DNA of 64,000 nt from Gracilaria gracilis (GCA_030374805.1 JARGSG010000031.1:186001-250000), one strand, 5' to 3'; positions 1 through 12,118 are shown, numbered from the stretch's first letter. Program-made: numbers and translations. Notes: generated by a model not told the origin, from the letters alone.

Positions 1-939
1 TGTCACCCTCGAATCATTTATTCCCTCTCGGGCCTCTTTGTTTCGTCTCGGGTTACTTGGTTTCGCTGCTTCGTCGCTTTCCCTACCTAGGGTTTTCTCG
101 AACTTGCCCGTTTTGGGATCATCTTGCCGCAAGCCGGACGAAAATTCCTTTCCTCCTACCGTTATGACCACCCCACCGGGATCCTCTCATGGACACGCTG
201 GTCCCGTTCCACCCCATGGGATGACGGCACTGAAAGAGTGCCGCCCGCTCCCTGCTCAGGGGCCCTGAGCACCCGAAGTACCCATCGAGGGATTCTACCA
301 CTTGTGGACGACCCGGAGCGCATACTCCTCCAGCCCACCCCGGCCGAATTTTGCAACCGTCTCGAGGCCATGCGTCAGCCGGCCTTGCCTGAGGCAGCTA
401 CGCAGACGCCGACCCCCATGGTGATGGCGCCCGAAACCCTCATTGGTCTACCTCTCGGCCTTGCTGCAAATGGCTTCCGCCCGAATACCGGAACGCGCTG
501 GCGCATGTTCGCGAAGCGAATTACCACCCACGTGTTGGCGAGGGGTACTACAAGCTTCACCAGGGACCGCCGCAGCGCCAAAACCCTCCCGGGCTAACAC
601 CCACGGTTCAGGCGGCACCGCGAGACAGGAGTCCGCAACCGTGACCAAACCCCGTAGGACGCGTTCCTGCAGCTTCGCGAAGTCCTCATCAGGCCAATCA
701 AATCCTCTCTTTTGAGAATAGTCCTAGCAAAGACAACGCGAACGCGGAGGGAAACGACACGAAGGAAGCGTAGGGGCCACGCCTTCATCTAGAGGTTTGA
801 GCCTCACCTCTCGGGTCGAATCAGATTCCAACCCACCAAGAGATTCTAAAAAACCCCACCACGATAGTCCCTGCGGGTCTGGTAATAATCACGCTCCCGA
901 CATGGGCGCCATTTTTATAATGGCCCGCGAGAACTATAA

Positions 940-1260
940 AGTCCACATGGAAGCAGGACTCACGAAGCGCACGACCAAAACCCTCCTGGGGATTCTGGAC
1001 ACTGGTGCTGGCCCGAACATTATACACGCGAAGCATCTTCCATCGTGGTACGAAAGGTTTCTAAATCGCGAACGGACCCCCAGGGTGTTCATCGCTTCGA
1101 AAGAACCCATGAACATCCTGGGGACGATTGTACTTCCTACCCGATTGGGAAACTTGGCACAGCGCGTACCGTTCTTGGTCGCCACTAATCTGGCAGCTGA
1201 CGGCCTATTGAGAACTTCCTTTATCGACCGCCACGTTCGTGCGAATTACCCACGGGAGCG
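940..1260 (+). mobile_element. Gypsy 1: aspartic protease region
   Basis: The motif LDTGAGPNII lies near position 1000 and matches the active-site signature of retropepsin-type proteases, here with Ala after DTG. The region downstream (to about 1800) carries the linker between protease and reverse transcriptase that is common to chromoviruses. The same linker pattern is seen at the start of the second gypsy copy near 9.36-9.6 kb. Part of a fossil element. Confidence 0.85.
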
Positions 1261-1989
1261 CAAGGTGGCCTTCTATGGGGCGCCACCTGTCGCCATCGTC
1301 AGTGCTTCTCAAGGACCCCTTGGGGAGAAGAAGATCATTTATCAAATGCCTCGGAACACCGTGTACAACAAGGTCCGCCTCGCTCAACCGCTTTCCATTC
1401 CCCCCATGACCCAACGGGTAGTGCTAGTTACTTGTGAGACCCCAGGTTTGGTTTTCCTACAGAACCATCCGAAAACGGTCTCACGAGATCTATCTCTCAT
1501 CGCCAATGGTGTCATGAACATCGTCCCCAACCGTCCCTTTCGGATTCTCGGCAGCAACTTCTCCCATCGGGAAGTCCGGATGCCCAAGAATATGGTCATC
1601 GGCCTCGCTTTACCAGCCCCTCGCTTGCTAACAGGAATTGAAGACGGCCCCAGAGGGTCTCGTCTTAAAGAAGGGGAGAGTACACCCATCGAGGGGACTG
1701 AACCGGAACGGTTGGTTAAGGAGAATAGCCCACAGAGAGAAGAAGACTGGCGCGAGCTGATCCAAATTGGCGAAGAATTCTCTTCCCATAAGCATCAAAT
1801 TATCGACCTTCTACAGGACTTTGAAGAGATGTGGTCTGGCCCACTCGGTCGCATTGACGTGGCCTTACACAGGATTCAACTTGAACCGGGGTCAAAACCG
1901 GTGTGCCCAGCCCCCTACAGGACGGATCACAAGGCCAGAAAAATGGAAGGCCTCGAAATCGACGTACGTTGGACTCGGGCGTCATAGAA

Positions 1990-2500
1990 CCTTCAAAGGC
2001 CGAATGGGCAAGCCCTGTAGTGTTTGTCCAGAAGAAGGACGGTAGCTGGCGTTTCTGTATTGATTACCGCCGGCTTAACTCCGTGACCTCTCGGGACGCA
2101 TACCCCATCCCACGCATGGAGGAGTGTATTGATTCCCTTGGGGAAGCCACCATCTTCTCACCCCTCGACGCCAATAGTGGGTATTGGCAGGTTGAGATTG
2201 CGGAAAAAGATCGTGACAAGACGACCTTCACGTCCCATATGGGCTTGTACCGCTTTATGCGAACGCCCTTTGGGTTAAAGAACGCGCCCGCTACCTTTCA
2301 GAGAGCGCTGGATATCATCGTGAATAAGGTGAAGTGGCAGTACGCTCTGGTGTACTTGGATGACATCATCATCTACTTCCGCTCGGTGGAGGAGCACTTC
2401 CGGCACGTTCGTCACGTGCTAACCCTTTTACGGGACGCCGGAGTCACTTTGAAGCTGAAGAAGTGCTTCGTCTTTCAGGCCCCTGTGGACTATCTTGGAG
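1990..2500 (+). mobile_element. Gypsy 1: reverse transcriptase domain
   Basis: Shows the classic gypsy RT blocks: WASPVVFVQKKDGSWRFCID, then YRRLN, YPIPRMEE, TPFGLKNAPATFQRALD and the catalytic box LVYLDDII at about 2347-2370. The order and spacing fit the RT of Ty3/gypsy elements. Part of a fossil element. Confidence 0.95.
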
Positions 2501-2759
2501 ACGTAGACCGGCCTAGAAAACTGCAGATTTCCCAGAGGACGTGTGAAGCCATTAGGCAGGCTAAACCGCTCACGACCCAAACGAGAATCCGCTCCTTCTT
2601 AGGACTCTGCAATGTGTTTCGGAGGTTTGTCCCTAACTTCGCTCGCATTGCTGCACCCTTAAACAGGAAACACGAGAAGAGACAACCCGATAACTTTGGG
2701 ATACTGAACGACGAAAAGTACAAGGCCTTTCAGGAGTTGAGAGACCGATTGATCTCCCC

Positions 2760-3170
2760 ACCAATTATGGCCCTACCCGTACCGGGACGTCCGTACATGC
2801 TGGACACTGACGCATGCGATGTCCACGTTGGATGTACTTTACTCCAACAACAACCCGATGGGAAGGAGTATAAGCCCGTGGGGTACTGGAGTCGTTCCCT
2901 CTCGCGGGCGGAACGGAAGTACACGACGACCGAGAAGGAATGCCTTGCTGTTGTGTGGTCAATGCTCCTCTAAAGGCCATATCTCGAAGGCGAAAGATTC
3001 ACTGTCAGGACGGACCACCATTCCCTGAGGTGGAACCTCAATTTTGGCCCACTGTACCGGACGACTCGCACGCTGGCGCCTACGCTTGTCAGAGTTTGAC
3101 TTTGACGTAGTGCACCGCGCCGGCATCAAGCACCAAGCCGCGGACGCACTTTTTCGTCCAGAAACAGAGG
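2760..3170 (+). mobile_element. Gypsy 1: RNase H domain
   Basis: The segment with DTDACDVHVGCTLLQQ, followed by PVGYWSRSLSRAERKYTTTEKECLAVVW, is the tether plus RNase H region typical of gypsy pol. A later stretch, RLSEFDFDVVHRAGIKHQAA followed by DAL, matches the end of RNase H. Part of a fossil element. Confidence 0.88.
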
Positions 3171-3559
3171 GACTCGACAACGGACCCCTTGAGAACGACA
3201 TTCCCTGTTTCGCGATGGAAACCGATTGGGACTGCGATGGTCTCGTAGCTACAGTCCAAGAAGGGTATACCGTCTACGAGAACGTCCTCATTGACTGGGA
3301 GGACTCAGACAGCGCGAATAGACCCTCAGGGGACAAAGAAGTACTGGCCGTGGGCATGGAACAGACGGAGGTACTCTCTATCCCACCGGGTGAATTCTTG
3401 GCCGAACAAGCCAAAGAACGGTGGCGTAAGGGTGTCGCAGAGTCTCTCGGAGAGCCGCAGTCACGCTTTCGGTACGACCATCATGGTTTTCTCTCGAGAA
3501 CGTCACCCCTGGATGGGGCAATCCAGCGCCTGGTCCCTCCAACCCTACGGGAACGCGTA

Positions 3560-4300
3560 CTCTATCTGTCCCAATACCCAAGATCAATTGGTCACCCTGG
3601 AGGGAGGAAAATGTACGCTACCCTCAGACGGGACTTCTACCGGCCCTTTATGGCAAATGACGCCTACCAGACCGTCAAGGACTGTCGGTCTTGCCCGGTC
3701 ACACGTGGGACGCAGCACAAGCATCGGAAATATCCGAAGCTTTTTCTCGCAGCGGGTCCTTCGGAATTGCTTGCCATAGATATACTGGGGCCGCTCAGTA
3801 AGACCACACATGGGAATCGTTTCGTCCTCGTCATTACCGACAGGTTTTCAAAGCTGGCTCGCGCCCTTCCCTTACGGGCTACAGAAGCAAACAACGTAGC
3901 GTTCGCCTTCTTGGAGAGTTGGATATTCTCATAAGAGGCTCCTCAGTATCTCTTGACCGATAACGGACCGCAGTTCATCGCGAAATTCTTCGAAGCCGTT
4001 TGCGGGGATCTCGGAGTTCGTCATTTGCTGACGACGGCCTACCACCCACAGACCACTGGACAAGCCGAGCGTTTCAATAGAACCCTTGTGAGACGCCTCA
4101 GACACTATGTGTCCGAGCACCATAAAAATTGGGATAATTTCGTCCAACCCTTGGTCTTCGCGTACAACTCCTAGGTTCATAGGACCACCGGGACAACAAC
4201 CTTTTGATTTGGTGCTAACTCGACACCCACCTGGGATTGTCGTGGACGCTCCAACGACTGCACTTTCCCCAGCGGGGTCTGACAACCCCAACTCAGTCAG
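3560..4300 (+). mobile_element. Gypsy 1: integrase (HHCC and DDE core)
   Basis: An HHCC-type zinc region is visible (GHPGGRKMYATLRRDFYRP through CRSCPVTRG, about 3590-3710). It is followed by the catalytic core: LLAIDILGPLSKTTHGNRFV with the first Asp, and TDNGPQF with the second Asp near 3955. The AYHPQTTGQAERFNRTL block carries the Glu. This is a standard chromovirus integrase order. Part of a fossil element. Confidence 0.92.
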
Positions 4301-4879
4301 CGTGAAACGTCAGACCCGCGCCCGCATTCGGTATCTTCTCTCAAAGGCCAAAGCCAAAATAGACTCTGTCCAGCGGCGCTATAAGGCCGATTTCGATTCC
4401 CGTGTACGGGCTCAGGGCTTCTTTTCCCTGGGAACTACCTCTTCCTTGACCGCCCACCGCGGAAGACGACGGGACTTGCGGAGGAAGAAGGGATATCCCG
4501 GAAACTTCTTACTAGGACAACTGGTCTCTTTCGGGTCGTTGAAGCTACAGACACAACCGTGACCCTCTTGAACGGCGACCTGCACGACACGGTCTCCATT
4601 GACCATGTCACGAAATCCACGCGGAATCCAGAGGCAACCGAGTCGTCAGAGACCCCGCCGGAGCCGCCTCACTCCGCATCAGCCCCGCAGGGAACAACTA
4701 CGCCGGTTTCCAAGGCGCCCAACCCGACGGGGGTTACTTCTTCTAAACCACCTTCTACTGGCCCTAAACTGGTATCGGGCGATCCTAAAACCGCAGCTGA
4801 ACCCTCTGGGACACCCCATCTAGACGCTGAATTGCCTCCTGAACTGCTCAAGGAGGAAGGCGGCGATTCCTGCAAAGGG

Positions 4880-5035
4880 GTTGTAGAAAATTCCCTCCAC
4901 TGGGGAGTGGCTACTGATGGGTCCGCAATCGTCAACGTCCGATGGTACGGTTACCCGCCTTAAAGACACTCCTGGGAGCCTCTCGAACACATCCCGTTCA
5001 ACTTTGTCACTCGCTTTCGCGCGCGACGCAACCCC
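4880..5035 (+). mobile_element. Gypsy 1: probable chromodomain at integrase C-terminus
   Basis: The translated pattern VRWYGYPP, then a W-E-P-L-E-H-I-P run, fits the chromodomain core (hydrophobic-K/R-W-x-G-Y then W-E-P) found at the integrase end of chromoviruses. In the family it directs insertion toward marked chromatin. A Pro/Ser/Thr-rich linker (4.62-4.86 kb) joins it to the integrase. Part of a fossil element. Confidence 0.6.
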
Positions 5036-5589
5036 GCACGTTCGCGCACCTCACGCTAACCTCTTTCGAGGACTTTGAGCCGTTTTCCCGTTTGGGCAAG
5101 AAAAATTTGGGCATAGTCTCCCCGCGGCCGTGGCGGCCAAAAAAGTTCCCGGCGGAATAGCGCCAGATGAAAATCCCCTTGGGTCTCGCGCAGGCCCTGG
5201 GAACGGTTCGCGCCACTCTACGGAACATTTGGACTCCGTTGGGATGACTTGAAACGAATTGGAACACCAGCTCCGCGGATCAAGAGACCTTTTGAAGACT
5301 GTCCACAGTCATGGGACGCTGAGCATCGCTGGTATGCGCCGTTGCACGCCATAATTACCCACGTGGGACACGCGCGCGCCGCGCACACGCGCGTGCGCCC
5401 TTATGTGCCGTTGTAAGCGTGCAAAACGCCACGTGGCCCACAGACGTGAGTAGCCGAATCGGTCTACAGTACTGCCTGTAGAGAGGCGGTTCTGCACGAT
5501 CAAAAAATCCTAAGTATTTTGATGTGCCGCGCACCCCCAAAACGGGCATTGCGAGCCGCTGAAACGCACGCGTTTCGGAGGTATGGGCA

Positions 5590-5988
5590 TTACCATATAA
5601 CGATTCCTACATATCGAACAGATGCGTAAAGGTCTGCGATAAAGCCACCGGAGTCAAAAACTTTGCCTCCCAAGCTGGTGACGACCTTCTTTGTGACAGC
5701 ACCTAACTTTTTGTCGTTTCTGGCTTTGAAGTATTCACAACACATATCGTTACCCCTGTAAAACTTGAGTAGCTTGTTTTTTTGTTGGAAAGACTCCGCT
5801 GCCCCTGGATGGAGACAGAACGACAACACACCATCTCCCAGGTTATATGTGAGAGTAGTGGCGGAAGAATACAAAACGTAACCAGCTGCTATTTGATCAG
5901 CCGGCTTTTGTCGAAGTTCCAGACGGGTTCCAGAGACACTGGGCGGAAAAGCACGTTTGTACACGCTGAAGAAAGTACCACATGACAA
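5590..5988 (-). pseudogene. Fructose-1,6-bisphosphatase (class I) gene fragment
   Basis: About 132 codons match the middle of class I FBPase, the enzyme that removes the 1-phosphate of fructose 1,6-bisphosphate in gluconeogenesis and the Calvin cycle. The run GTFFSVYKRAF resembles the GTIFGIYR region. KPADQIAAGYVLYSSATTL matches the K/R-x-x-x-Q-V-A-A-G-Y-x-L-Y-G-S-A-T block, and GGFIADLYASVRYVGI resembles the V-G-S-M-V-A-D-V-H-R-T-L-x-Y-G-G-I block. The N-terminal third with the metal site, and everything after that block, are absent on both sides. The usual DPSxGEF loop is replaced by a diverged one (HPGAAESF). A truncated, diverged fragment is the best reading; a spliced exon of a gene extending outside is less likely. 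Sedoheptulose bisphosphatase fits less well. Confidence 0.72.
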
Positions 5989-6286
5989 GGGCTGTTACTT
6001 GGCAAGAATCATGCATGAGGCATGCTAATTATATACGTGTTCGCCAATCTGCAAAACCCAACTCATGATTTGAAGTTGTTATGAATAAATTATTGACTGT
6101 TCGAACGGGAAATGACGTAGTCCGAGCGGGATAGATAGTGGAATGTAGACTTGATGAGGAAGGCAGCCCTTTGCTATAGATAGTGCACGTATTGATAGCG
6201 TGAGATATATATAGATTAAGCGCCAGTCCACCCCGGTCCACTGTCGGCTCCTCGTGGCAAGCCAAAAACATTTACCTATTTGGCCT

Positions 6287-6360
6287 GGACAGCATAGTAG
6301 GGTGGGGTTAAGCTTAATCGGGACCCCGATGAATCGCCACTGCACCCCGCTCCACTGTAC
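6287..6360. repeat. Decayed copy of the dispersed hairpin repeat
   Basis: Base by base this follows the 74-bp palindrome that is perfect at 40612-40685, with many substitutions (ggacagc at the left, then the arm ending in CGCCACTGCACCCCGCTCC). A further arm-like piece lies at 6220-6245 (CGCCAGTCCACCCCGGTCCA). It is the oldest-looking copy in the window. Confidence 0.6.
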
Positions 6361-6840
6361 AGAAAGCATTCACTTCCGTACTCTGCAAAAATGTCCACGT
6401 GTATGGAGGGCCTCTGGCCACGTTACGTGGTACACGTCTCAATTGTTTTGTAGCGCGTACTTAAGCACTCCTGCCCTTCCGCGGAATTCCACGGTAAGCG
6501 GAACGCTCCTTACCACCCCGTTATGGTTTCACGCGCGAGGGTCTCTTGCTCGTTACAGAGCATGAATATATCTCTGCGCACCGTATGGGTGAGGTGGACT
6601 ATCCGTACTTGTTCTGTTGACCGGACGGAGTAACACACGAGGTGCGTTTGAAGATCTTGGTCTTTCTTTCCCAGTTATGTTAACTGGGGCACTTTGTGTG
6701 ATTTCGATGTTAGTGAGTACTCATTGAGTGGTAGTGAAAGGTTTGTGAAACTGGAACTAATTGCTAATCGGGGCTATATGGCAGGGGGGAAAGTGGGGCT
6801 TGGCGATTTGATATCGATAGAACCTCGTCAGGTAGAATCG
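6361..6840. other. No gene seen
   Basis: Mixed-composition sequence with only short chance reading frames on both strands. I see no recognisable domain, repeat or RNA gene. Confidence 0.5.
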
Positions 6841-7241
6841 GTCAAAGCGCCGATGTAACCGAGAAGAGAAGGAAGAAGCGCGGTAGTTGTAACGGAGAAT
6901 TTGACCGAAGCCGAGGATCGAAGATGATTGGAGGATTCCAAACCAAGGAGGTACTTTCTAGCAGGTGGGGTGGGTAGAGAGAAAAACTGGGTGGGTGGTG
7001 TTGGGAGTTTTTCGATGGCGGCGGGCATGATGAATTCGGAAACGACGAGGTGGAAGTTGTGGAGTGGTTTGAAGGGAAAATGTTGTAAGGAGAGATGAGC
7101 GCCGTGATGTTGAGAAGAGAATAAGATTGGGAGATGGAGGAGTACTTTGCGAGGGAGAGGGAGTGGAGGGCTTCAAAGGATATTTCTTTTGTCTTGCAGA
7201 ATACTCAGTGCTTGCGGCCAAGGAGAATGTTTCGTGATTCT

Positions 7242-7341
7242 CGGAGGAGAGTGGATTGGGATTTGCGTGCGGCATTTGTCTGGTCCTGGGTTCGGGAGAG
7301 TGGAGTGTGATTTGCGTGCGGCGTGGGTCTGTTCCTGGTTT
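7242..7341. repeat. Two-unit tandem repeat of about 50 bp
   Basis: Two adjacent diverged copies share GATTTGCGTGCGGC, preceded by a GGAGAGTGGA-like stretch and followed by GTCTGKTCCTGGKTTCG-like sequence (7242-7292 and 7293-7341). It sits in a strongly purine-biased plus strand. Confidence 0.65.
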
Positions 7342-7803
7342 CGGAGGGAAGGGTATGGATTGTGTAGAGCGAGGTCTGAGGGGAAGACGCTGCAACTGTG
7401 AGGAGGGTCTTAGGGGAGTGTTCCGTGGGAGATGACGAGGATGTCCTCCGCTTCCGGAATTTCATCGGAGTAGCTGGCATTACTTTTGTAACAGTGGTGG
7501 AGAACGCCATGGGGTTCACGGAAGGGAAACCCGTTGAGAGTGGTGAGCACAGAGTTGAGAAGGTTAGAGATGGCGAGCTGAATCAGTTTCATTTTGGTCT
7601 GGACTGGGATTGGAGAGGAGATTTGAGGGATGCCCTCGTGGCTTTCGGAGGCGCGGTTGGATGGAAGGAGGTTGGCAACTAGCCGAGAAGGATGGAGTTT
7701 CCAGTAACGCAATTGCGATGGAAGGAATAAGAGATGGTGAAGAATGTGATTTGAAGGTAGTAGGTGGTCATAGGAAGAGAATTTGAGGATGTGAAGGACT
7801 TGA

Positions 7804-8673
7804 CTACGTAAATTTGGAAGAGCACGTAAAGGAGTCAATACCGGTGGTGTCGGGAGATTGTCGGATGCATGAGTTGTAGGAGGACTGAATGAGGGCGGCT
7901 TTTAGAGAGTGGAAAGCTTCTTGGCCTAGGGAGGAGGCCATGGGGTGGAGGAAAGCAGGGTCGCCGGATGCAATGGTATTGGAGAGGGGGTGGAAGAAGG
8001 TGTTGTGAAAGTGTGCGAGGGCGAGTGGTTGTTTGAGGACCTGGGTGGCTTCTCTGTGGAAGACAGTGGTGGAGAAAAGCTGCTGTGCGTCTGTGAGGGT
8101 GGTGGGGGCGAAACAGATGGTGCTGAATTGGTGCTGGAGCTGGTGTTTTTGGAGCTCTAGGCACTGAGTAGCGGAGCAGACGGCATTATGGAATGCGGAT
8201 TTGGAGAAGGCCCGGTCGTGTGGGAAGGGAAATGACTTTGTGCGCCGTGCGGTGGCCGAAGGAGGAGGTGATGAAAGAGATGTATAGGGGCATTCGTTGG
8301 AGTTGGGGGTTGTCGAGGAGTTGGAAGGGAGTGGGGGTTGGGGGAAGTGGGGGAGGGGGGTGGTAGATAGACCAATGGGTATTGTGGAATTATGGTAGAC
8401 GTTTTGGATGTAGAGTGGGAGGGAGAGTTGCTGGCGATGATAAGAGTTGTGGTATAGGATGGCGATGTGGTCGAAATGGCGGTTTGTGGGAGGGGATATG
8501 AAGAAAGTTGAGGGGTCGAATTGTGACTTTTGGTCCATGGGGGGAAGTAGGGGTGCCTCCGCCGGGGGAGAGGAAACGCTTGGTCGCGGTGAGGTGATTG
8601 GTGCATCTTCTCTGCTGCCTTTCAGTTGCGGGGATGGATTGGCCGAAGAAGGACCAGCCTTTAAAGCAACCAT
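7804..8673 (-). CDS. Hypothetical protein, Ser/Pro/His-rich
   Basis: An ATG-started frame of 289 codons. Residues 1-130 are low-complexity Ser/Pro/Thr/His. The last 150 residues look more like an ordinary folded protein (for example a SSLGQEAFHSLKAALIQSSY stretch). The frame ends near 7.80 kb, where a second minus frame covering 7410-7838 takes over, so the gene may be frameshifted there. The stretch 6.8-8.8 kb is purine-rich on the plus strand, which lengthens open frames by chance, and plus-strand frames here are equally low-complexity. I recognise no family. It may be a decayed gene or only a composition effect. Confidence 0.3.
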   Translation of the reverse strand: MVALKAGPSSANPSPQLKGSREDAPITSPRPSVSSPPAEAPLLPPMDQKSQFDPSTFFISPPTNRHFDHIAILYHNSYHRQQLSLPLYIQNVYHNSTIPIGLSTTPLPHFPQPPLPSNSSTTPNSNECPYTSLSSPPPSATARRTKSFPFPHDRAFSKSAFHNAVCSATQCLELQKHQLQHQFSTICFAPTTLTDAQQLFSTTVFHREATQVLKQPLALAHFHNTFFHPLSNTIASGDPAFLHPMASSLGQEAFHSLKAALIQSSYNSCIRQSPDTTGIDSFTCSSKFT

Positions 8674-8819
8674 TTGGAATGTTGGGGAAGGGTGGAGGGC
8701 TGGCGGGGGATGAGGGGTTACGTACCGGGGAGCGCATTATGGGGCACGGACGTTGGGACAGAATGGTGGGGACGTTTACCAATGATGCGAAGGCGTTTCA
8801 AATATTGCTTTTATAAATG

Positions 8820-9200
8820 TATGATGTAAACGTGTTGTCTAGTGAACCCATCTCCACCTATAGAAAAGGTATTCTTTGTATTTGTATACGTCTATTCCTA
8901 TTCGATAAGAAGTTATGTAAGTATCTATATTGCTATCCGCTACCGTATACATGAAAATAGGTGGCACCTACACACCTACATTGTGCTGCGAAACTACCAT
9001 AAACGGAAGAAGCATGCTAGTTTCCCTTCCACCCAAACTCGCAAAGATGGAAATGATTTGGAATAATTCTTTCGGAAAGAACTAGCAGAAGTGGAAAGGT
9101 GGAAATATTTTCGGAAATTAGCACTTCCAAATTTGGATAAATTCACCGGTTTTTCGTTCGTTTTAATTCGGTCATTTTTGACCGCTAAACTAGCATTCCG
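8820..9200. other. AT-rich spacer, no gene seen
   Basis: AT-rich sequence with no coding signal. The left junction of the second gypsy copy falls in or just after it (about 9.19-9.22 kb). No LTR end is visible at the junction. Confidence 0.5.
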
Positions 9201-9214
9201 ATAGTACCGACGAA

Positions 9215-12118
9215 ATGGAAGATGGGTCGTCGGTGCCGATTGTTCGCCGTCCTTTGAGGCGTGCCTCCAAGAAGCACGTACCTCTCCCTGCAGCGCAGGA
9301 GACAACGCCGAATTCTCGGGAATCCACGAAACTTCGTGTTGCGTCCGCTACTCGTGTGCCCCCGGAGTCTCAAGTATTGGTACCGGTTAATGCCCGTCAA
9401 TACGGCTCACGAATCGTTCCACCACTGACGTCGTTGTATGATAAATACACTTTTGCCATTGCCAATGGTGTAGTCCAAGTGGAACCGGATAACCTGTTTT
9501 ACGTGTTGATTGCCAATTTTGGCAAAACAACCCAGTATCTGGTGAAAAACCAAGTCATTGGCTCTTTTATGCCTCACCCAACTGCGTTGGTACCGACGAA
9601 AATGACAGCCGCCGATGTCCTCGGTCTCGCTCACTCTAAGGAGGGGGAGGATGTCGAAACTCAAGCACCGAGTCACTCGGGAAACGCTACTGCTAACACA
9701 GAAAAGAATCGCGTCGCAGCGAGTTCTGATCGGTTGGACTCAGTGAAGGAGTTGGAGGATCTGGATCTCGGACATGTTCCGGAGCCACACCGCGAGAAAC
9801 TGCGTGAGATGTTGCGTGAGTTCAGCAATATGTGGGACGGTTCGCTCGGAGAGATAGATGCCACGGAGCATCAGATTGATTTGCTCCCGAACTCTCGGCC
9901 AATAGCCCAACACCCCTACGGGGCAGGGTCTAAAGCTAGAGAAGAAGAGCAGTTCCAGGTGGATAAAATGCTCCGCGCAGGCGTAACTGAACCGGCACAT
10001 TCGCCGTGGGCATCTCCAGTCGTGCTAGCACTGTCACCGGAAGGTTCCTGGCGTTTTTGCATAGACTACTGTCGGTTGAACGCTTTCACCGTCAAAGACG
10101 TGTACCCAATCCCACGTATGGACGAATACATGGATTCACTCGGAAAAGCGACCGTATTCACGGCACAAGATGCTAATTGGGGATACTGGCAGGTGCCTGT
10201 GAGAGAGCAGGACCGTGAGAAGACTGCATTTGTCTCTCATTCTGGCCTCCACCGTTCCAAACGGATGCTCTTTGGTTTGACCAACGCTCCCGCTAATTTT
10301 CAGCGTGCTATTGATATCCTACTGGCCCGTTTCAAGTGGTGTACGTGTATCGTCTACCTCGACGACATCATTGTCTTCTCAGATAATCTGGATGATCACC
10401 TCACCCATGTTAGGGATATAATGGCTACCTCACGGGACGCCGGAATAACACTTAAGCTGAAAAAATGCGAATTCTTCACCGATACTGTCAAGTATCTGGG
10501 TCACATAATCCGTCCTGGACGGGTCATGATCAAAGAGGCTCAAGTGAAGTCGCTGAAGCAGGCAACGGAACCCCGGACGCAAACCGAAATGAGATCCTTT
10601 CTTTGATTGGTCAACGTCTACAGACGGTTTATTCCCAACTTTGCAGACATTCCGGCACGCCTCACCGCGCTATTGCGGAAAGGACAGCCGCCGAAGCTGG
10701 AGCCGTTCACACCCGTTCAGACGGAAGCCTTAAACTCGCTCATAGAGGCAGTTACTTCAGCACCAGTTCTATCGCTGCCGAAGCCGGGACTTACCTATAC
10801 CGTTGATATGGATTCTAGTGACTACCAGGTAGGCTGTGCTTTGTTTCAGACCACCCCAGAGGAAAAACGCAAGCCAATTGAATACTGTTCCCGTTCGTTG
10901 AATGTGCATGAGAAGAATTACTCCGTCTCGGAGAAAGAATGCCTCGCCTTGGTATGGGCGCTCTATACGCTACGTCCCAACCTAATGGGCGCGCCCTTCA
11001 CCGTTTACACGGATCACTCGTCTTTACGATGGCTACTCTCCATATCGGAGCCTTCTGGCCGCTTAATGCGGTAAAGACTGCGCCTTGCAGAGTTTGACTT
11101 TGACGTCACCTACAAGAAAGGCGTCAACAACAAGCAGGCAGACGCGCTTTCGTGGTTATGCACCACGGGGGAGGCTCTACCCGTCTATGACGAGGAGATT
11201 CTCTGTTTTACAATGGAAGATACCTCGCTGCGCAAAGAAAAGAACGTAGAAGAGGACTGGCCCGATGATACGGAGTTGGACCACGAACTGGATGAGTTAC
11301 TAGCTTTCAGCGAACCAGAGAAATCCCCACCAGGGAACTTTGTGCCCGTTACGACGGAAGAGATGATTAGAGAACGGTACAGAGATCCATATTGCTCGAA
11401 GATTCGGAGACAACTCAATGGAGGAGCGAATCTCCCTTTTCATATGAATGAAGTTGGATATCTCGTCCGCACGGTGACCGGATCTCCACATATAGTGATA
11501 CCACACGCCTTAGAGTCGAGAGTACTACAATTATCGCACAACGCCAAGCTGAGGGGCCGTGTGGGTGGAAGGAAGCTTTACCTTACACTCTGCAGAAGGT
11601 TCTTTTGGCCAGCCATGGCTGTAGACTGTTACGCAACTGTGCGGTTCTGCCCCGAGTGCGCTCAAAATCGCGTCCAGTTCCGCTGCCATGGGACGAAGTT
11701 GAAGCTGTTCCCGGCAAGGGAGCCGCTCGAGTTCGTAGCTATCGATATCCCGGCCCGTTCCTCGCTACTAAGCGGCGCAATAAGTTCTTACTCGAAAAAA
11801 CGGACTGTTTTTCGAAACTTGTTCGTACTGTGCCGTTGCGCAGAATCTCGTCGTTGACGGTGGCGCAAGCCTTTGCAACTCACTGGGCATTTGTCTACGG
11901 TTCGCCGGTTAAACTACTTTCCGACAACGAGAAACAGTTTGCCTCACAATTTTGCGGGGATATGTGCAGAATTCTGGTCGTCAAGAATTTCTTTACGACC
12001 ACCTACCACCCCCAGTGTAATGGGCAGGCTGAACGGTTTAACCGGACACTGTTGGCCGCTCTCCATTCATACGTAGCTGATCACCCCACTACGTGGGACT
12101 TGTTCACCGATGCGCTGT
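9215..12118 (+). mobile_element. Ty3/gypsy pol remnant, truncated at both ends
   Basis: This carries the linker after protease (VPPESQVLVPVNARQYGS and onward), RT (SPWASPVVLALSPEGSWRFC, FGLTNAPANFQRAIDILL, IVYLDDIIVFSD), RNase H (DMDSSDYQVGCALFQ, VSEKECLALVWALY) and integrase (GGRKLYLTLCRRFFWPAMAV, NRVQFRCHG, TTTYHPQCNGQAERFNRTLL). Protease, gag, both LTRs and the integrase C-terminus are missing. Homology stops abruptly near 12118, where the minus-strand Ulp1 cluster begins. It is a different lineage from the copy at 1-5 kb. A fossil with about three breaks besides the two truncations. Confidence 0.92.
10010..10510 (+). mobile_element. Gypsy 2: reverse transcriptase domain
   Basis: All RT blocks from WASPVV to the YLDDIIVFSD box (about 10356-10385) are present in gypsy order. 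Compared with the first element the active-site context differs slightly (CIVYLDDII against ALVYLDDII), showing separate lineages. Part of a fossil element. Confidence 0.93.

Larger units (their letters stand above)
1..5160 (+). mobile_element. Ty3/gypsy LTR retrotransposon, chromovirus type, broken
   Basis: A pol region in the order protease, reverse transcriptase, RNase H, integrase, chromodomain is readable on the plus strand, which is the Ty3/gypsy order. The window opens inside or near its 5' part, so the left LTR is absent or only partly present. About 800 bases of leader or gag-like sequence without a recognisable nucleocapsid motif precede the protease. I could not define a 3' LTR; the sequence after about 5.05 kb is CpG-rich and non-coding. 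The element is a fossil with roughly five or more breaks in pol. It is fairly well preserved at the protein level, so it is probably not very old compared with the copy at 9.2 kb. Confidence 0.93.

Noticed and set aside
7147-7682. Plus-strand frames in the purine-rich stretch
   Set aside because: Gly/Val/Glu-rich, crossing a tandem repeat, with no domain. Strand bias explains the lack of stops.
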